Assembly (NCBI RefSeq): GCF_958450345.1
Contig: NC_088781.1
Span: 116,882,431 to 116,946,430 of the forward strand
Origin: Calliphora vicina
Taxonomy: Eukaryota > Arthropoda > Insecta > Diptera > Calliphoridae
Reading direction: 5' to 3'
Length of the DNA: 64,000 nucleotides
In this document: piece after piece, positions 22,560 through 33,647 of the stretch
Layout of the letters: every line of letters begins with the position of its first letter
Numbering within the stretch: the stretch's first letter is position 1
Position numbers and translations under genes: made by a program
Notes under the pieces: generated by a model
The model's input: only the letters and a program-made list of their open reading frames with translations
Told to the model about the DNA's origin: nothing
The model's database searches: none

Positions 22560-24960
22560 AAATCATTAATTCAGGGTAATGGTCGGTTATCCGATTTAAT
22601 TTTTTCGAACTTTTATTAAAAATCTTTAAAATAAACAAATTTTTATATAATTCTAACTTAGTTTTTCATGTAAATTCGTTTTTATATAGCTAAAACCATG
22701 GAAATTAAGTGATATTTCTTATCCGTATTTTATCCGCTTGTAGTTTAATGGTTATTTATATGTTTTTTTCTTAATGTTTATAAATTTGTCAATATGAATA
22801 GAGTTTCTTTATATAATTTTCATGTAAAACCAATATTCCAGAGGAAAACTCCATTATCCGTTTTTATCCAAAGAAGAAAAAATGTAAATTTTTCAAAATT
22901 CCAAAATAAATTTAAGTGAATTTATTTTTTGTGTTATTCAAACCTTGGAAATGTAAATATGCCTATTATCCAGTTTTATCCGTATCCAGGGATTTTAGAA
23001 CTTTTATATTTTGTAGGTTTTTTGTTAGTTATTTTGGGATTAATTATAGAAAATCTATTTTTAAGGATTTAATGTAAAACTTCGTCTTGTAAAACCATGG
23101 AAATTAAGTAATATTACTTATCCGTTTTTATCCGCTTGTAGTTTAATGGTTATTTATCTGGTTTTTCTTAATGTTTATGAATTTTTCAATATAAATAGCG
23201 TTTTTTAATATAATTTTCATGTAAAACTAATATTTCAGAGAAAAACTTCGTTATCCGTTTTTATCCGAAAAAAAAATTTTGAAAATTTTTCAAAATTATA
23301 AAATAATTCAAGTGAATTTATTTTTTGTGTAATTCAATCCTTAAGATTTAATAAGACCAAATATTTGTATTTCACATTTGGTGATATCCGTTTTTATCCG
23401 TATCCTCGGATTTTCGAATTTTTTATATTTTGAAGATTTTTCATTAGTTATTTTGGGTTTAATTATAGAATATCCACTTATCCGTTTTTATCCGCTTGTA
23501 GTTTAATGGTTATTTATCAGTTTTTTCTTAATGTTTATGATTTTTTCAATATAAATATCGTTTTTTAATAAAATTTTCATGTAAAACTAATATTTCAGAG
23601 GAAAACTTCATTATCCGTTTTTATCCGCAGAAAAAAATTTGAAAATTTTCGAAAATTCCAAACTAAATTTAAGTTAATTTACTTTTTGTGTAATTAAAAC
23701 TTTGGAAATACAAACATTTGGTCTTATCCGCTTTTATCCGTATCCTGGGATATTCGAATTTTTTATATTTTGAAGATTTTTAATTAGTTATTTTGGGTTT
23801 AATTATTGAATATCCATTTTTAAAGGGTTAAATGTAAAATTTTGTCTCCTAAAACCAGGGAAATTATGTAATATCACTTATCCGTTTGTAATTTAAGGGT
23901 TATTTATCAGTTTTTTTTAATGTTTATAAATTTGTCAATATTAAAAGCGTTTTTTAATATAATTTTCATGTAAAAACAATATTCCATAGGAAAACTCCAT
24001 TATCCGTTTTTATCCGAAGAAAAAAAAATTGAAAATTTTATAAAATTCTTAAATAAATTAAAGTTAATTTATTGTTTGTGTAATTAAAACCTTGGAAATA
24101 TAAATATACCTCTTATCCAGTTTTATCCGTATCCTGAGATATTGGAATTTTTTTTATTTCGAAGTTAAATTAGCGTTTTTTAACATAATTTTCATGTAAA
24201 ACCAATATTCCAGAGGAAAACTCCATTATCCGTTTTTATCCGATGAAAAAAAAATTGGAAAATTTTCGAAAATTCCAAAACAAATTTAAGTTAATTTACT
24301 TTTTGTGTAATTAAAACCTTGAAAATGTAAACATGTTTCTTATCCAGTTTTATCCGTATCCTGGGATATTGGAATTTTTTATATTTCGAAGTTAAATTAG
24401 CGTTTTTTAACATAATTTTCATGTAAAACCAATATTCCAGAGGAAAACTCTTTTATCCGTTTTTATCCGAAGAAAAAAATTTTAAAATTCCAAAACAAAT
24501 TTAAGTTAATTTACTTTTTGTGTAATTAAAACTTTGGAAAAGCAAACATGTGTCTTATCCAGTTTTATCCGTATTTTGGGATATTGTAATTTTTTGGTTA
24601 TTTTGGGTTTTATTATAGAAATTTTAAGGTTTAAATGGATAAAAACAATTATCCGTTTTTATCCAAATGATAAATTTTAATGTTTTATTATATATTTTAA
24701 AAGTGTTGATATACGGTAGCATTATAAACTTATAAAGGTTTAATATGTACTAAAATTGGTTTATCCACTTTTATCCGTTTGCGATAAAATGGTCAAAACG
24801 CAATGGATTAACATAATTGATTTATAATGGTCGTTACTGAGGCTCGTGCGGAGGTTGATAAAAGGGTTAGAGATAAAACTTTATCCTAATATCAACTAAA
24901 AGTTCTTTATCCGTTTTAATCCGCTTGGGAAAATATGGTCAACACGCTCTAAAATTTACC
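22560..24960. repeat. Complex satellite with TTATCCG motifs upstream of the Kr-h1 coding exons
   Basis: A unit is repeated about six times, marked by AAAACTCCATTATCCG or variants at about 22845, 23243, 23605, 23992, 24217 and 24442. The first spacings are about 360-400 bp and the last two about 225 bp, so the later units are shortened. Each unit carries up to three pairs of TTATCCG or TTATCCA separated by TTTT, joined by AT-rich spacers (TTTTCATGTAAAAC, TTTAATGGTTATTTAT). The motif continues more loosely to 24930. No ORF is present. Confidence 0.8.
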
Positions 24961-26375
24961 TAATTGATTTATAAAGGTCAAAGGTTGGGATGAGTGCTTT
25001 ATTAATTTTTATCCTCCCTAGGCGCTTCCTAGTATCTTCAAACTTTTGATATTCTTTTCAAAAAGTACAACTTTTTTCAACCCAGTTTTTCTTTAACAAA
25101 AATTCATAATTTTAACAAATGTTTTATCGATTTTTTGTTTATTTTCAGAAACCTGATGTCACAAAAGTTATCCCAGCTAATACTCAACCCCTAAACTTTA
25201 GCCAGGTTATCTATGTTATCAACCTTATGACTTCTAATGCTTAAAAACAGACATGATTGGGAAAACATATGTAAGTCTAACAAAAGAAACAAAGTCAAAT
25301 ATGTATATGAATATGTCTAGACTCTAGAGTAAATATAACCAACATATTATTAACCCAGATTGCAAAGTGTTAATTTTTCAAATGAAAATTGAAAATGCAC
25401 TTGAATTTCACCCTCCAAACATAAACACGCAGCCAAAGTGCACAAGACCACAGGAAACCACCCCCTTTTATTTGTTTGAAAATATGGGAAAAAACAGGAA
25501 CTTTTCCTTTCGGCATTAACGACCTAACTAGGCAACGTTAATATTGTCCATAAAAATAAAAAAACAAGTTAATATTTTCAACACCACACTCGATATACAA
25601 ATATATCTATCTATATGTGAATGAATCATATTTAAATATGCAGTTTTTCCTGCTATATTTATGTGGGTTTCCCTGGTAAATTTAAAAGGGGTGCAAAAGC
25701 TTTTAAAGGTTTAACAATAAAACGGAAAATTACGCAGTATATTTTAGTTTTATGAATGAAATAAGGGATGGGTATAAGTTTGTATTATTTTCTTTTTTAT
25801 TTTTTGGTAAGAGGTGGTAGTTTGTTTTCAAACATTTAGATTTTCCGGAAAAACAGGAAAAAACTGGGTATTTTTTTTAAATATTGTTTTATTTGAGTGG
25901 GTTTGAGTAGAGTTTTATTACAAAAGAGAGTGAGAGTAAGCAAAAATGGGGGTCCTGTAATTGTGAGTATATAGTATGAGTGTTTTGTGGGATGGTTTTA
26001 TTATCTGTGCTTCATTAGTTTTTTTGAAAAAAAAGCTTTTTCTGTATTGTTTTGATTATATTTTTTGTTGGTTTATTTATGTTTGTTGTAGTTGTTTTTT
26101 TCTTTTTGAGAAACACCGTTATCACCGGCCGGCATTTTGTATTAGCCTGTGTTAACAGCCAAATATTTACAAAATGGCGTTTGCCAATAAAAAATATAAA
26201 GAAGGGGAGTAGTTGGTTTGTTAATATTGAACAAAAGAAGAAAATATGTTTAAATTGATTATAATCAATCACATAATTTAGGGGATTTGTTATCAACAAT
26301 TTATTTAGGGGAGTTTCGTGGTTAGATTTTTAAGTATTTACCCTATTTGTCAAATATTTTACTTAAATTTAAATA
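24961..26375. other. Kr-h1 5' intron or upstream DNA, nothing identified
   Basis: AT-rich DNA with short unsupported ORFs. Sequences at 25380-25520 are slightly more GC-balanced, and no repeat ends were found. Confidence 0.35.
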
Positions 26376-26380
26376 TATTT

Positions 26381-26565
26381 GGTCAATTCACAAGGTCTCT
26401 TATCATGTCATATTGTCATAATGTCCTATTATTTCACAACGGTTTTTATTATTTTTCAAGCAAAAAATGTTGTAAAATAAAACTACTCTGTATGCCGTGC
26501 TGCCGAGTCGTGATATATTAGGACACTATAACAATATGACTGATAAGAGACCTTGTGAATTGACC
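26381..26565. mobile_element. MITE of 185 bp with about 50-bp TIRs
   Basis: GGTCAATTCACAAGGTCTCT starts the element and its complement ends it. The inverted match extends with few changes for about 50 bp (TCATATTGTCATAATGTCC against TCATATTGTTATAGTGTCC). The flanks show TATTT on both sides (26376-26380 and 26566-26570), a possible 5-bp target duplication. It is non-coding. Confidence 0.75.
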
Positions 26566-26689
26566 TATTTTCTATTTATATTAAAACATAATTTATTATT
26601 ATATATTCCAATACAATTTACTACATGTAGTATAGGTTGTAAAATATTTTTAAATATGTTTTGAACCTGCCTAGATCTATTGTAATTCC

Positions 26690-27365
26690 CTATTTGTAGA
26701 TTTTTGCTTTAATCACAAAGATCCATACAGAGATAGGTTGTAATTTCTTGTCGTATACGCTACAGCCATCTTCAGCACTCCCTTGGTGAAACAAGATGCA
26801 GTAGTCCACGCTCTTGTAAAGCCAGACAGTCACATAGAAGATGTTCTACTGATTCTGCCTCCTTCTCATCTAAAAAACTTCTACAATAGCTACAAAATGG
26901 GTAACCCATACGTTCCGACATGTGTCCTATCATACAGTGCCCAGTAATTATACCCGTAGGCAGCCTAATCGAGTTACTACCAACAGACAAAAGAGTCCTG
27001 GTCTTATCCTCTGTCAGAGTCAAATTCAATACGGTCAGAAAGGGATTGTGAATATCCTTTTGCACAAGAGTTATGCCTAGGAACGACCCGTTGGTTGCGC
27101 ATTCATCAGGTACTTAATTTCCCTGGATGCCCTCATGTCCTGGTACCCATATTAACTCGACGTGAAGTTGTGTTAGTTGTGCCAGTGAATGAATACAATT
27201 GAGAAGACATTTCCATCTAATAACGTTGGAGTTATGAGTTTTGGTTGATGCAAGTCTTGTACAAGTAGATATGTATAGTCGAATTTTCAAGATTCAGTTC
27301 CCGGATTCTTCTCGCGGCTGTATCGATGGCCTAGATCTCTGCCTGGAAAACCGTGCAGGTAAAGG
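26690..27365 (-). pseudogene. Non-LTR retrotransposon ORF2 fragment: RNase H and C-terminal zinc motif
   Basis: The minus strand reads TVFQAEI-stop-AIDTAARRIREL, later ELIWVPGHEGIQGN-stop and DECATNGSFLGI, all RNase H motifs of I- or Jockey-clade elements. It then continues in an intact 97-codon stretch (27065-26772) ending GHCMIGHMSERMG, PFCSYC and EHLLCDCLALQ, the CCHC-like C-terminal motif. Internal stops and frame changes show it is dead, and the reverse transcriptase part is absent. Confidence 0.75.
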
Positions 27366-27385
27366 TCCAGTTAATCGGTAGAATT

Positions 27386-28291
27386 GGTAGAACTGAACTA
27401 GAACTGAACTAGAACTGAACTAGAACTGAACTAGAACTGAACTAGAACTGAACTAGAACTGAACTAGAACTGAACTAGAACTGAACTAGAACTGAACTAG
27501 AACTGAACTAGAACTGAACTAGAACTGAACTAGAACTGAACTAGAACTGAACTAGAACTGAACTAGAACTGAACTAGAACTGAACTAGAACTGAACTAGA
27601 ACTGAACTAGAACTGAACTAGAACTGAACTAGAACTGAACTAGAACTGAACTAGAACTGAACTAGAACTGAACTAGAACTGAACTAGAACTGAACTAGAA
27701 CTGAACTAGAACTGAACTAGAACTGAACTAGAACTGAACTAGAACTGAACTAGAACTGAACTAGAACTGAACTAGAACTGAACTAGAACTGAACTAGAAC
27801 TGAACTAGAACTGAACTAGAACTGAACTAGAACTGAACTAGAACTGAACTAGAACTGAACTAGAACTGAACTAGAACTGAACTAGAACTGAACTAGAACT
27901 GAACTAGAACTGAACTAGAACTGAACTAGAACTGAACTAGAACTGAACTAGAACTGAACTAGAACTGAACTAGAACTGAACTAGAACTGAACTAGAACTG
28001 AACTAGAACTGAACTAGAACTGAACTAGAACTGAACTAGAACTGAACTAGAACTGAACTAGAACTGAACTAGAACTGAACTAGAACTGAACTAGAACTGA
28101 ACTAGAACTGAACTAGAACTGAACTTGAACTAGAACTGAACTAGAACTGAACTAGAACTGAACTAGAACTGAACTAGAACTGAACTAGAACTGAACTAGA
28201 ACTGAACTAGAACTGAACTAGAACTGAACTAGAACTGAACTAGAACTGAACTAGAACTGAACTAGAACTGAACTAGAGCTGAACTAGAACT
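27386..28291. repeat. 11-bp tandem satellite, about 82 copies
   Basis: The unit is GAACTAGAACT (any phase), almost perfectly uniform for about 900 bp. The interruptions I see are GAACTTGAACTAG near 28124 and AGAGCTG near 28275. It abuts the dead RNase H fragment. A stop (TAG) in the unit prevents long plus-strand ORFs. Confidence 0.95.
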
Positions 28292-28379
28292 AAAAATAAG
28301 AATACATATAATTTTTCAAGTTGCAAAATTTTGATTTTTAAAGATAGACAAAGTTATTGGACTCCAAAAATTAAAAAAA

Positions 28380-29055
28380 AAAAACAAGTAAGAGAGCTAT
28401 ATTCGACTGTGCCGAATCTTATATACCCTTCACCAAATTATACTTTAAAAAATTTTTTTTTAAATATTTTTAGGTAAACAAAATTTAATTTTTTTTAATT
28501 GTTTTTCAAAATTTTTTTTTTTAAAATTGTTTTTTAATTTTTTTTAAAAAAAGTTTTTTCCAAATTTTTTTAAAAATTTTTTTTTTTTGGAAAAAAAATT
28601 TATAACAAAAAAAATTCGGGTTTGATTTTGACCCATTTTAGGTCCAACTTCTATAGCCTTATCTACATCGTTGCAATGGACTTTGAAATATCTATCATTA
28701 GATATCCATATTGTCTATATTAATGACTTAGTAATCCAGATATAGATCAAAAATCGAGGTTGTCCCGGTTTTTTGCACATATCTCCGTTATTTATGGAAC
28801 GATTTTGCTGATTTTAAATAGCAAACTTCTCGAAAGCATGTCTGACAGAATTATTGAAGATTTGGATCCCGAAGATATCTGGGATCTTCAGAAAATTGAT
28901 TTCAACAGACAGACAGAGGGACATGGCTTAATCGACTCCGCTATCTATAAGGATCCAGAATATATATACTTTATAGGGTCGGAAATGAAAAATGTAGAAA
29001 TTACAAACGGAATGACAAACTTATATATACCCTTCTCACGAAGGTGAAGGGTAAA
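28380..29055. repeat. Dispersed repeat of calyptrate type
   Basis: Starts AACAAGTAAGAGAGCTATAT, with TGTGCCGAATCTTATATACC at 28411, and ends with ACAAACTTATATATACCCTT and AAGGTGAAGGGTA. From memory this pair of ends belongs to a repeat abundant in calyptrate fly genomes, but the class is unknown to me. A 95-codon open frame at 28760-29047 lies inside and shows no domain. The central 28440-28610 part is T/A homopolymer-rich. Confidence 0.5.
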
Positions 29056-29485
29056 AAAACGGATTTGTTTGTAATAGGATCTTACAGCTGATTTGTCCAA
29101 TTTTTTAAAACAAACTATTTAGTAGTCAATATCAATAATCTATACATTTGAAAGTATAACACCCTGTCTATACTTGACAAATATCATATCATAACAATTA
29201 ATGACGTTTGTTGTCAAGACAAAGTTATCTGAGCAAATCTACTAACAATTTTGTCATAACAAAGCAATAATACTAATAAATGGAGACTATAACTGATAGT
29301 TTTTCATCTTGACAACTATTTTGACGTTTAACATAACAAAAATTTATCAGGTATAGACATAGGGTTAAAAAAGTAAACAATAGAATTAAAAACTAAAAAT
29401 TGCAAAAATCGTGTAACATTTTTCAAACAAATTTTAAGAAAAAATGTCCAAATATCCCCAGAAAACAAATTTATAGGCGAAAGAC
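29056..29485. other. No feature seen
   Basis: AT-rich single-copy-looking DNA between two repeats. Confidence 0.3.
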
Positions 29486-29488
29486 TAA

Positions 29489-29604
29489 CCCCCATATGCA
29501 TAAACAGTTTATAAATTTATCAAAGGTTTATAAAACAAAATTTCCATACAAAATCTGTTTCATAAACCTTTGATAAATTTATAAACTGTTTATGCATATG
29601 GGGG
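29489..29604. mobile_element. 116-bp foldback MITE with TAA target duplication
   Basis: The arms CCCCCATATGCATAAACAGT and onward match the complement of the right arm for about 43-45 bp, leaving a loop of about 25 bp. TAA lies on both sides (29486-29488 and 29605-29607). The TAA target and the C/G-run ends resemble PIF/Harbinger MITEs. Confidence 0.75.
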
Positions 29605-30004
29605 TAAGTATATAGATTTATTAAACCCTTAAATTTGCGGAAATCGTGTAACAAATATCTCGAGAAATCAAATTTATGGATGAAAGACAATATCTGTCCA
29701 AAGCCTTGGCTCTTTTAGATACATCCTTCTGTTCCATTCTATAGTTAATTCAGTTCTAAATATAATTTTTAAATTTTATAAATAGATTTCATACAAAGAA
29801 AACCTTCTAGAAAAACTTCGGTCAATGACCAGTTTTTCGACCTGCGCTTTACAGAAAAACTACAGTTCTTAAACGACTATTTACTCCCAAAAGAAATTAC
29901 GCTCTCCAAAGAACAGTTGTTTGCTCTCTCAATGTTTTAAGCGAAAGACCAGAAAACAGTGGAATAAAACTAACGGGGAGTAAAATGCAATTCTAGAGCT
30001 TATA

Positions 30005-30226
30005 CTACGCCGTATTTTTAATTGTTTTTTTCATTTTTCTTAAGGAAACCTCAAACTCACCCTTTTCATTTTGTTTGGCCAATTTTTTGGTGATTTTAAC
30101 CGCTTTATTGGGAGATAATTGCACTAATTCCGTGCCCGATTTCGATAAAACATCTTTAATCCAATTTTGTTCTTTGGGCCAGGGTTTTGATGCAGCATTT
30201 GCAGCCGTTGTAGATGATTCAGACAT
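30005..30226 (-). CDS. Small ORF, 73 residues, unknown
   Basis: Starts MSESSTTAANAASKPWPKEQ, is Lys-rich in the second half (KAVKITKKLAKQNEKGEFEV) and ends KKTIKNTA. The amino-acid composition is balanced and not a translation of AT homopolymers, unlike most short ORFs here, and the ATG has an A at -3 (AAAATG). No domain, signal peptide or membrane segment is seen. It lies on the Kr-h1 strand within its presumed 5' region. It could be a nested small gene, a retrocopy or chance. Confidence 0.4.
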   Translation of the reverse strand: MSESSTTAANAASKPWPKEQNWIKDVLSKSGTELVQLSPNKAVKITKKLAKQNEKGEFEVSLRKMKKTIKNTA

Positions 30227-30405
30227 TTTATTTTAAAACTTATGAATTCTTAATTCTTATTTATTATTATTTTTTTGGTTTTTGGTTTAAAAAGTTTTGT
30301 TGTATATTTAAAAAAAAAATGCCAGTCACATAAAATTTGCTATTCAGTCTTAAAAGTTGCTAATAATTGCAGAGTTTATTAAGTGTTAAAACATTGTTTT
30401 TTTTT

Positions 30406-30693
30406 CTATATTAAAATTTTGGTTTTCTTAAATATAATTTGTTTTTTAACATGTTTCTTTAATAATTTCAAGATCTTTTTCAAGTCTTTGGTTTGTTGAT
30501 CCAATGGTGGGGAGAATGAGCTGTTAGAGCTGGTTGTGCTGCTAGCACTACTATTGCTACTACTACTACTACTACTACTACTATTGGAGCTGTTGATTTT
30601 AACTTTTTTATTCATACGCATTTTTTTAAAAGATTTCAATATTTCATTCATATTTGTTATTAAATCATGCGGATTATTTTTTAAGCGAGGCAT
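30406..30693 (-). CDS. Small Ser-rich, Lys-rich ORF, 95 residues, unknown
   Basis: MPRLKNNPHDLITNMNEILK is followed by basic residues, a run of Ser encoded by an ACT/AGT trinucleotide repeat (about 30545-30590 on the plus strand), and a Lys/Leu-rich C-terminus (KDLKKILKLLKKHVKK) that could be an amphipathic helix. It lies 179 bp upstream of the 30005-30226 ORF in another frame. The microsatellite contributes much of its length, so coding status is doubtful. Confidence 0.25.
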   Translation of the reverse strand: MPRLKNNPHDLITNMNEILKSFKKMRMNKKVKINSSNSSSSSSSSSNSSASSTTSSNSSFSPPLDQQTKDLKKILKLLKKHVKKQIIFKKTKILI

Positions 30694-30699
30694 TACATT

Positions 30700-32835
30700 A
30701 TATTATTTGAAACAAATTTTGGAATTTATTTTTTTTTGGTTTAAATAGCACACATTTTCTTTATTGTTTTTTATTATTTTTTTTTTTCTATATACAAAAT
30801 TTCTTTGTTCCCCCCCCTTTTTGTTAGAAAATTTTCCGTTTTATATACTTTTCCGTTTATCAGAAGTTCAATGTTCGCTTGTAAGTACCCGACTGGTGGG
30901 TGAGTTTTTCAAAAATCTTTTACTAACCACCGAAAATAATAACAAATACACATTTCTTGTTATCAATTCTAATGATTCTAACTCAAAAAGTTATTTTATT
31001 TCCCTTTTGTATTCCAAAAAAATAAAATCCCACTCACTTTAGACGCAGCTGATATTTCTAATGGTGATTTTTTTATACTCATAGAAAAATGATCCCAATA
31101 TTTCAAATTCTTTCTAACCTTTATCAAAAAAAAATCCCTTGAAAATTTACTCAATTTCAAAAAAATCTAATAAGAATTTTTGTGAAAATTTTTATTGTGT
31201 AAGGAGAGTGAGTAGAAAGGAAGAGAGGAGGGAGGTTTGTTTTTTTTTTAATGAATATTTTTTAAAATAATTTTCAGTATTTTTTGTTTTAATTTAGCTT
31301 TAAAGTAAATTTGTTTGTTTAGTTTTATTAATTTAATATTATTTTTGTGTTTCTGTGTGTGATACATTAATTAATTAATAAGATTTCTAATTCTAATGCT
31401 TTGTTATTGTAGCAAGAGTGTGGGAGAGGAGAGTGAGAGCAATTGCTAAATGTAAACAAACTTGTCAATGACAGTATTATCAATTTAGCTGTTTTTAACT
31501 AAACAAAAATTGCAGTTTCTTAATAAGCGAGTTGCCTTTTTCATAAAAAAATTTCTAAATATGCAACACTGAACTGTTATTAGAAACATATTAGATCTTT
31601 GTTTAGAAATGACACTCAAAAAAAGTTCCAGAGATAATAAAGAAAGAAAAATAGAGAGATGAATGAATTTGTGTTGCCATAAAATCACAAATTTAGTGGA
31701 TTTGTTTTAAAAATTAATGACCCCAAATGTTTGTAAAAAGAAGAAAAAGTTTTAATTAAAAAAAAATAATTAATTTAAGCAAAATCTCAAAGAACCCATT
31801 GAAATAATTTCTATTGGATTTGCAGTTAGAAAATGAGAGACATAGGAAAGAGAGGGGGGACAATCTCTCAATTGGAAGTAGAAGAGACAAGGGGAAATTT
31901 ATTATTTTAGCTTTCAAATTTGAAAATTTCCCAAAACTCCCGTTATTTTTTCTAATCATTTCCTCATAAGCAATTCTAAAACTGCTTCAGTAAAGCAGTG
32001 ACAAAGAAGGACCAGAGAATAGCAGGGAAATTTTATAAAATAACAATATTTATTCAAAATAAAAAATAGCAATGAAATTTATTGAATCTGAACTTATAAG
32101 TTATCTGTTCGCTATGTGAGATATTGCCGGTCAGAGGTCATGAATTTTTGCATATATCTTGATTATTTGGGATCTATTTAACAAATCAATATGAGTGTGT
32201 GGTAAAAGTTACGGAAAAAACTGGGAAATTTCTTGTTTTCTGCAAGAAATTTAACAAAAGTCTCTCAAAAATTTGAAGATAATTGAGTGATTTTCAGTAA
32301 AATTTTTTACACAAATTCTTGTTTCATTTTATTGAATCTGAATCTGTATTGAAATAGCAAAAACTCAATATTTTTCAACTAAACCCGCAGTGAGTAAAAT
32401 AATAGACCCAATTTAGATACAAATTTGAGTACTTAACTAAGGAAATTAAGAGAAAGAGAGAAGAGAGTTTTTGAGGGAAACGATTTCAAAAACTCTCAAT
32501 TTTGAATTTGTTCCAAAAAAAGCTTTTTTTTAATTTTGTATTAAATAATGCCGGCTATTATTTTCAAATATGATTTATTTTTAGATTTAATTTTTTTTTT
32601 ATTAAAAGAAAAATGCACTTTGTGTTCAAGTGTACAATTTCTAACATTTTGAGGATTGAGTTATTAGAGTTTTTTTGTGTTTACTTAAATTTTTATACCA
32701 AGTACTATTTTTAGCTTGATTTCTTAGGGTACTTAAGATAATAAAGAGCCTTTTAATAGCTATTGGTAGTAAAGAGTCAGTCATCTGTTTTATTTTAAGC
32801 AAAATTTATTAAATGATTTGAATTGAAGTTCATAG
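30700..32835. other. AT-rich DNA, nothing identified
   Basis: Several short AT-rich ORFs without support. GAGAG-rich patches at 31200-31240, 31415-31440 and 31840-31890 could be GAGA-factor-type sites, and no exon could be anchored. Confidence 0.3.
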
Positions 32836-33645
32836 TTTACAGTAATAATTATTTGAGTGTTAAGTTTTTCAAAAGAGATTGCGATTGCTCTCAAAAGCTA
32901 ATGGTGAATGTGTTCCATCGGTTTTAATGTTTGAGAGATGGTTTGTGAGGTTCAGAAAAGGTGATTTTGACATGGAAGACAAAGAAGTCAGCCAAAGTTT
33001 GAAGACCAATAATTGGAGACATTTCTTCATGAAGATTTTTGTCAAACTCAACAAGAGCTTGCAAAATCATTTGATGCTACTCAAGCAGCAATTTCAAAAC
33101 ATTTGCCAGCAGCAGGATTCATCCAAAATTAGGGATATTGGGTACCATATGAATTGAAGCCGAGAACACTTGACACACGATTTTGCATGTCCGAAATGAT
33201 GCTTGAATGCTATAAAGAAAATAATTTTTGCATCGAATTATTGCTTGCGATGAAAAATCGATCCATTACGATAACACGAAGCGCAAGAGATCGTATGTGA
33301 AGCCCGTCATGACAACGCTCGTCCAAATGCTGCAATACCTGTTAAAAACTATTTAGAATGAAGTGGTTGGAAAGTTTTGCCTCATCCTTATAGTCCAGAC
33401 GTTGCCCCGTCCGACTACTATTTGTTTCAATCGATGCAGATTACTCTCTCTCTGGGAGAAGCTTCAATTTTGAATAGAGATATTGGGTTGCTCGTTCTTG
33501 GCCTCAAAATATGAGCAGTTCTTTGAAAAACCATATAATGCGAGACAGATGGGAAAGGGTCATAGATAACAATGGCCAATAGTTTGAATAAATTTATATT
33601 GTACAAATGTTTGAAAACAAAAGCCAAAAAAAGTCATACACCCAA
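32836..33645 (+). pseudogene. Dead mariner, same family as 17057-18110
   Basis: Contains MFERWFVRFRKGDFDMEDKE (helix-turn-helix region of mariner), then EMMLECYK, DNTKRKRSYVKP and, after an internal deletion, HDNARPNAAIPVKNYLE, a TGA (33359-33361), SGWKVLPHP and SPDVAPSDYYLF. The 3' end CATACACCCAA (33635-33645) precedes TA and is the inverse of the TTGGGTGTAT end of the other copy. Frameshifts are numerous. The 5' terminus is not clear. Confidence 0.75.
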
Positions 33646-33647
33646 TA

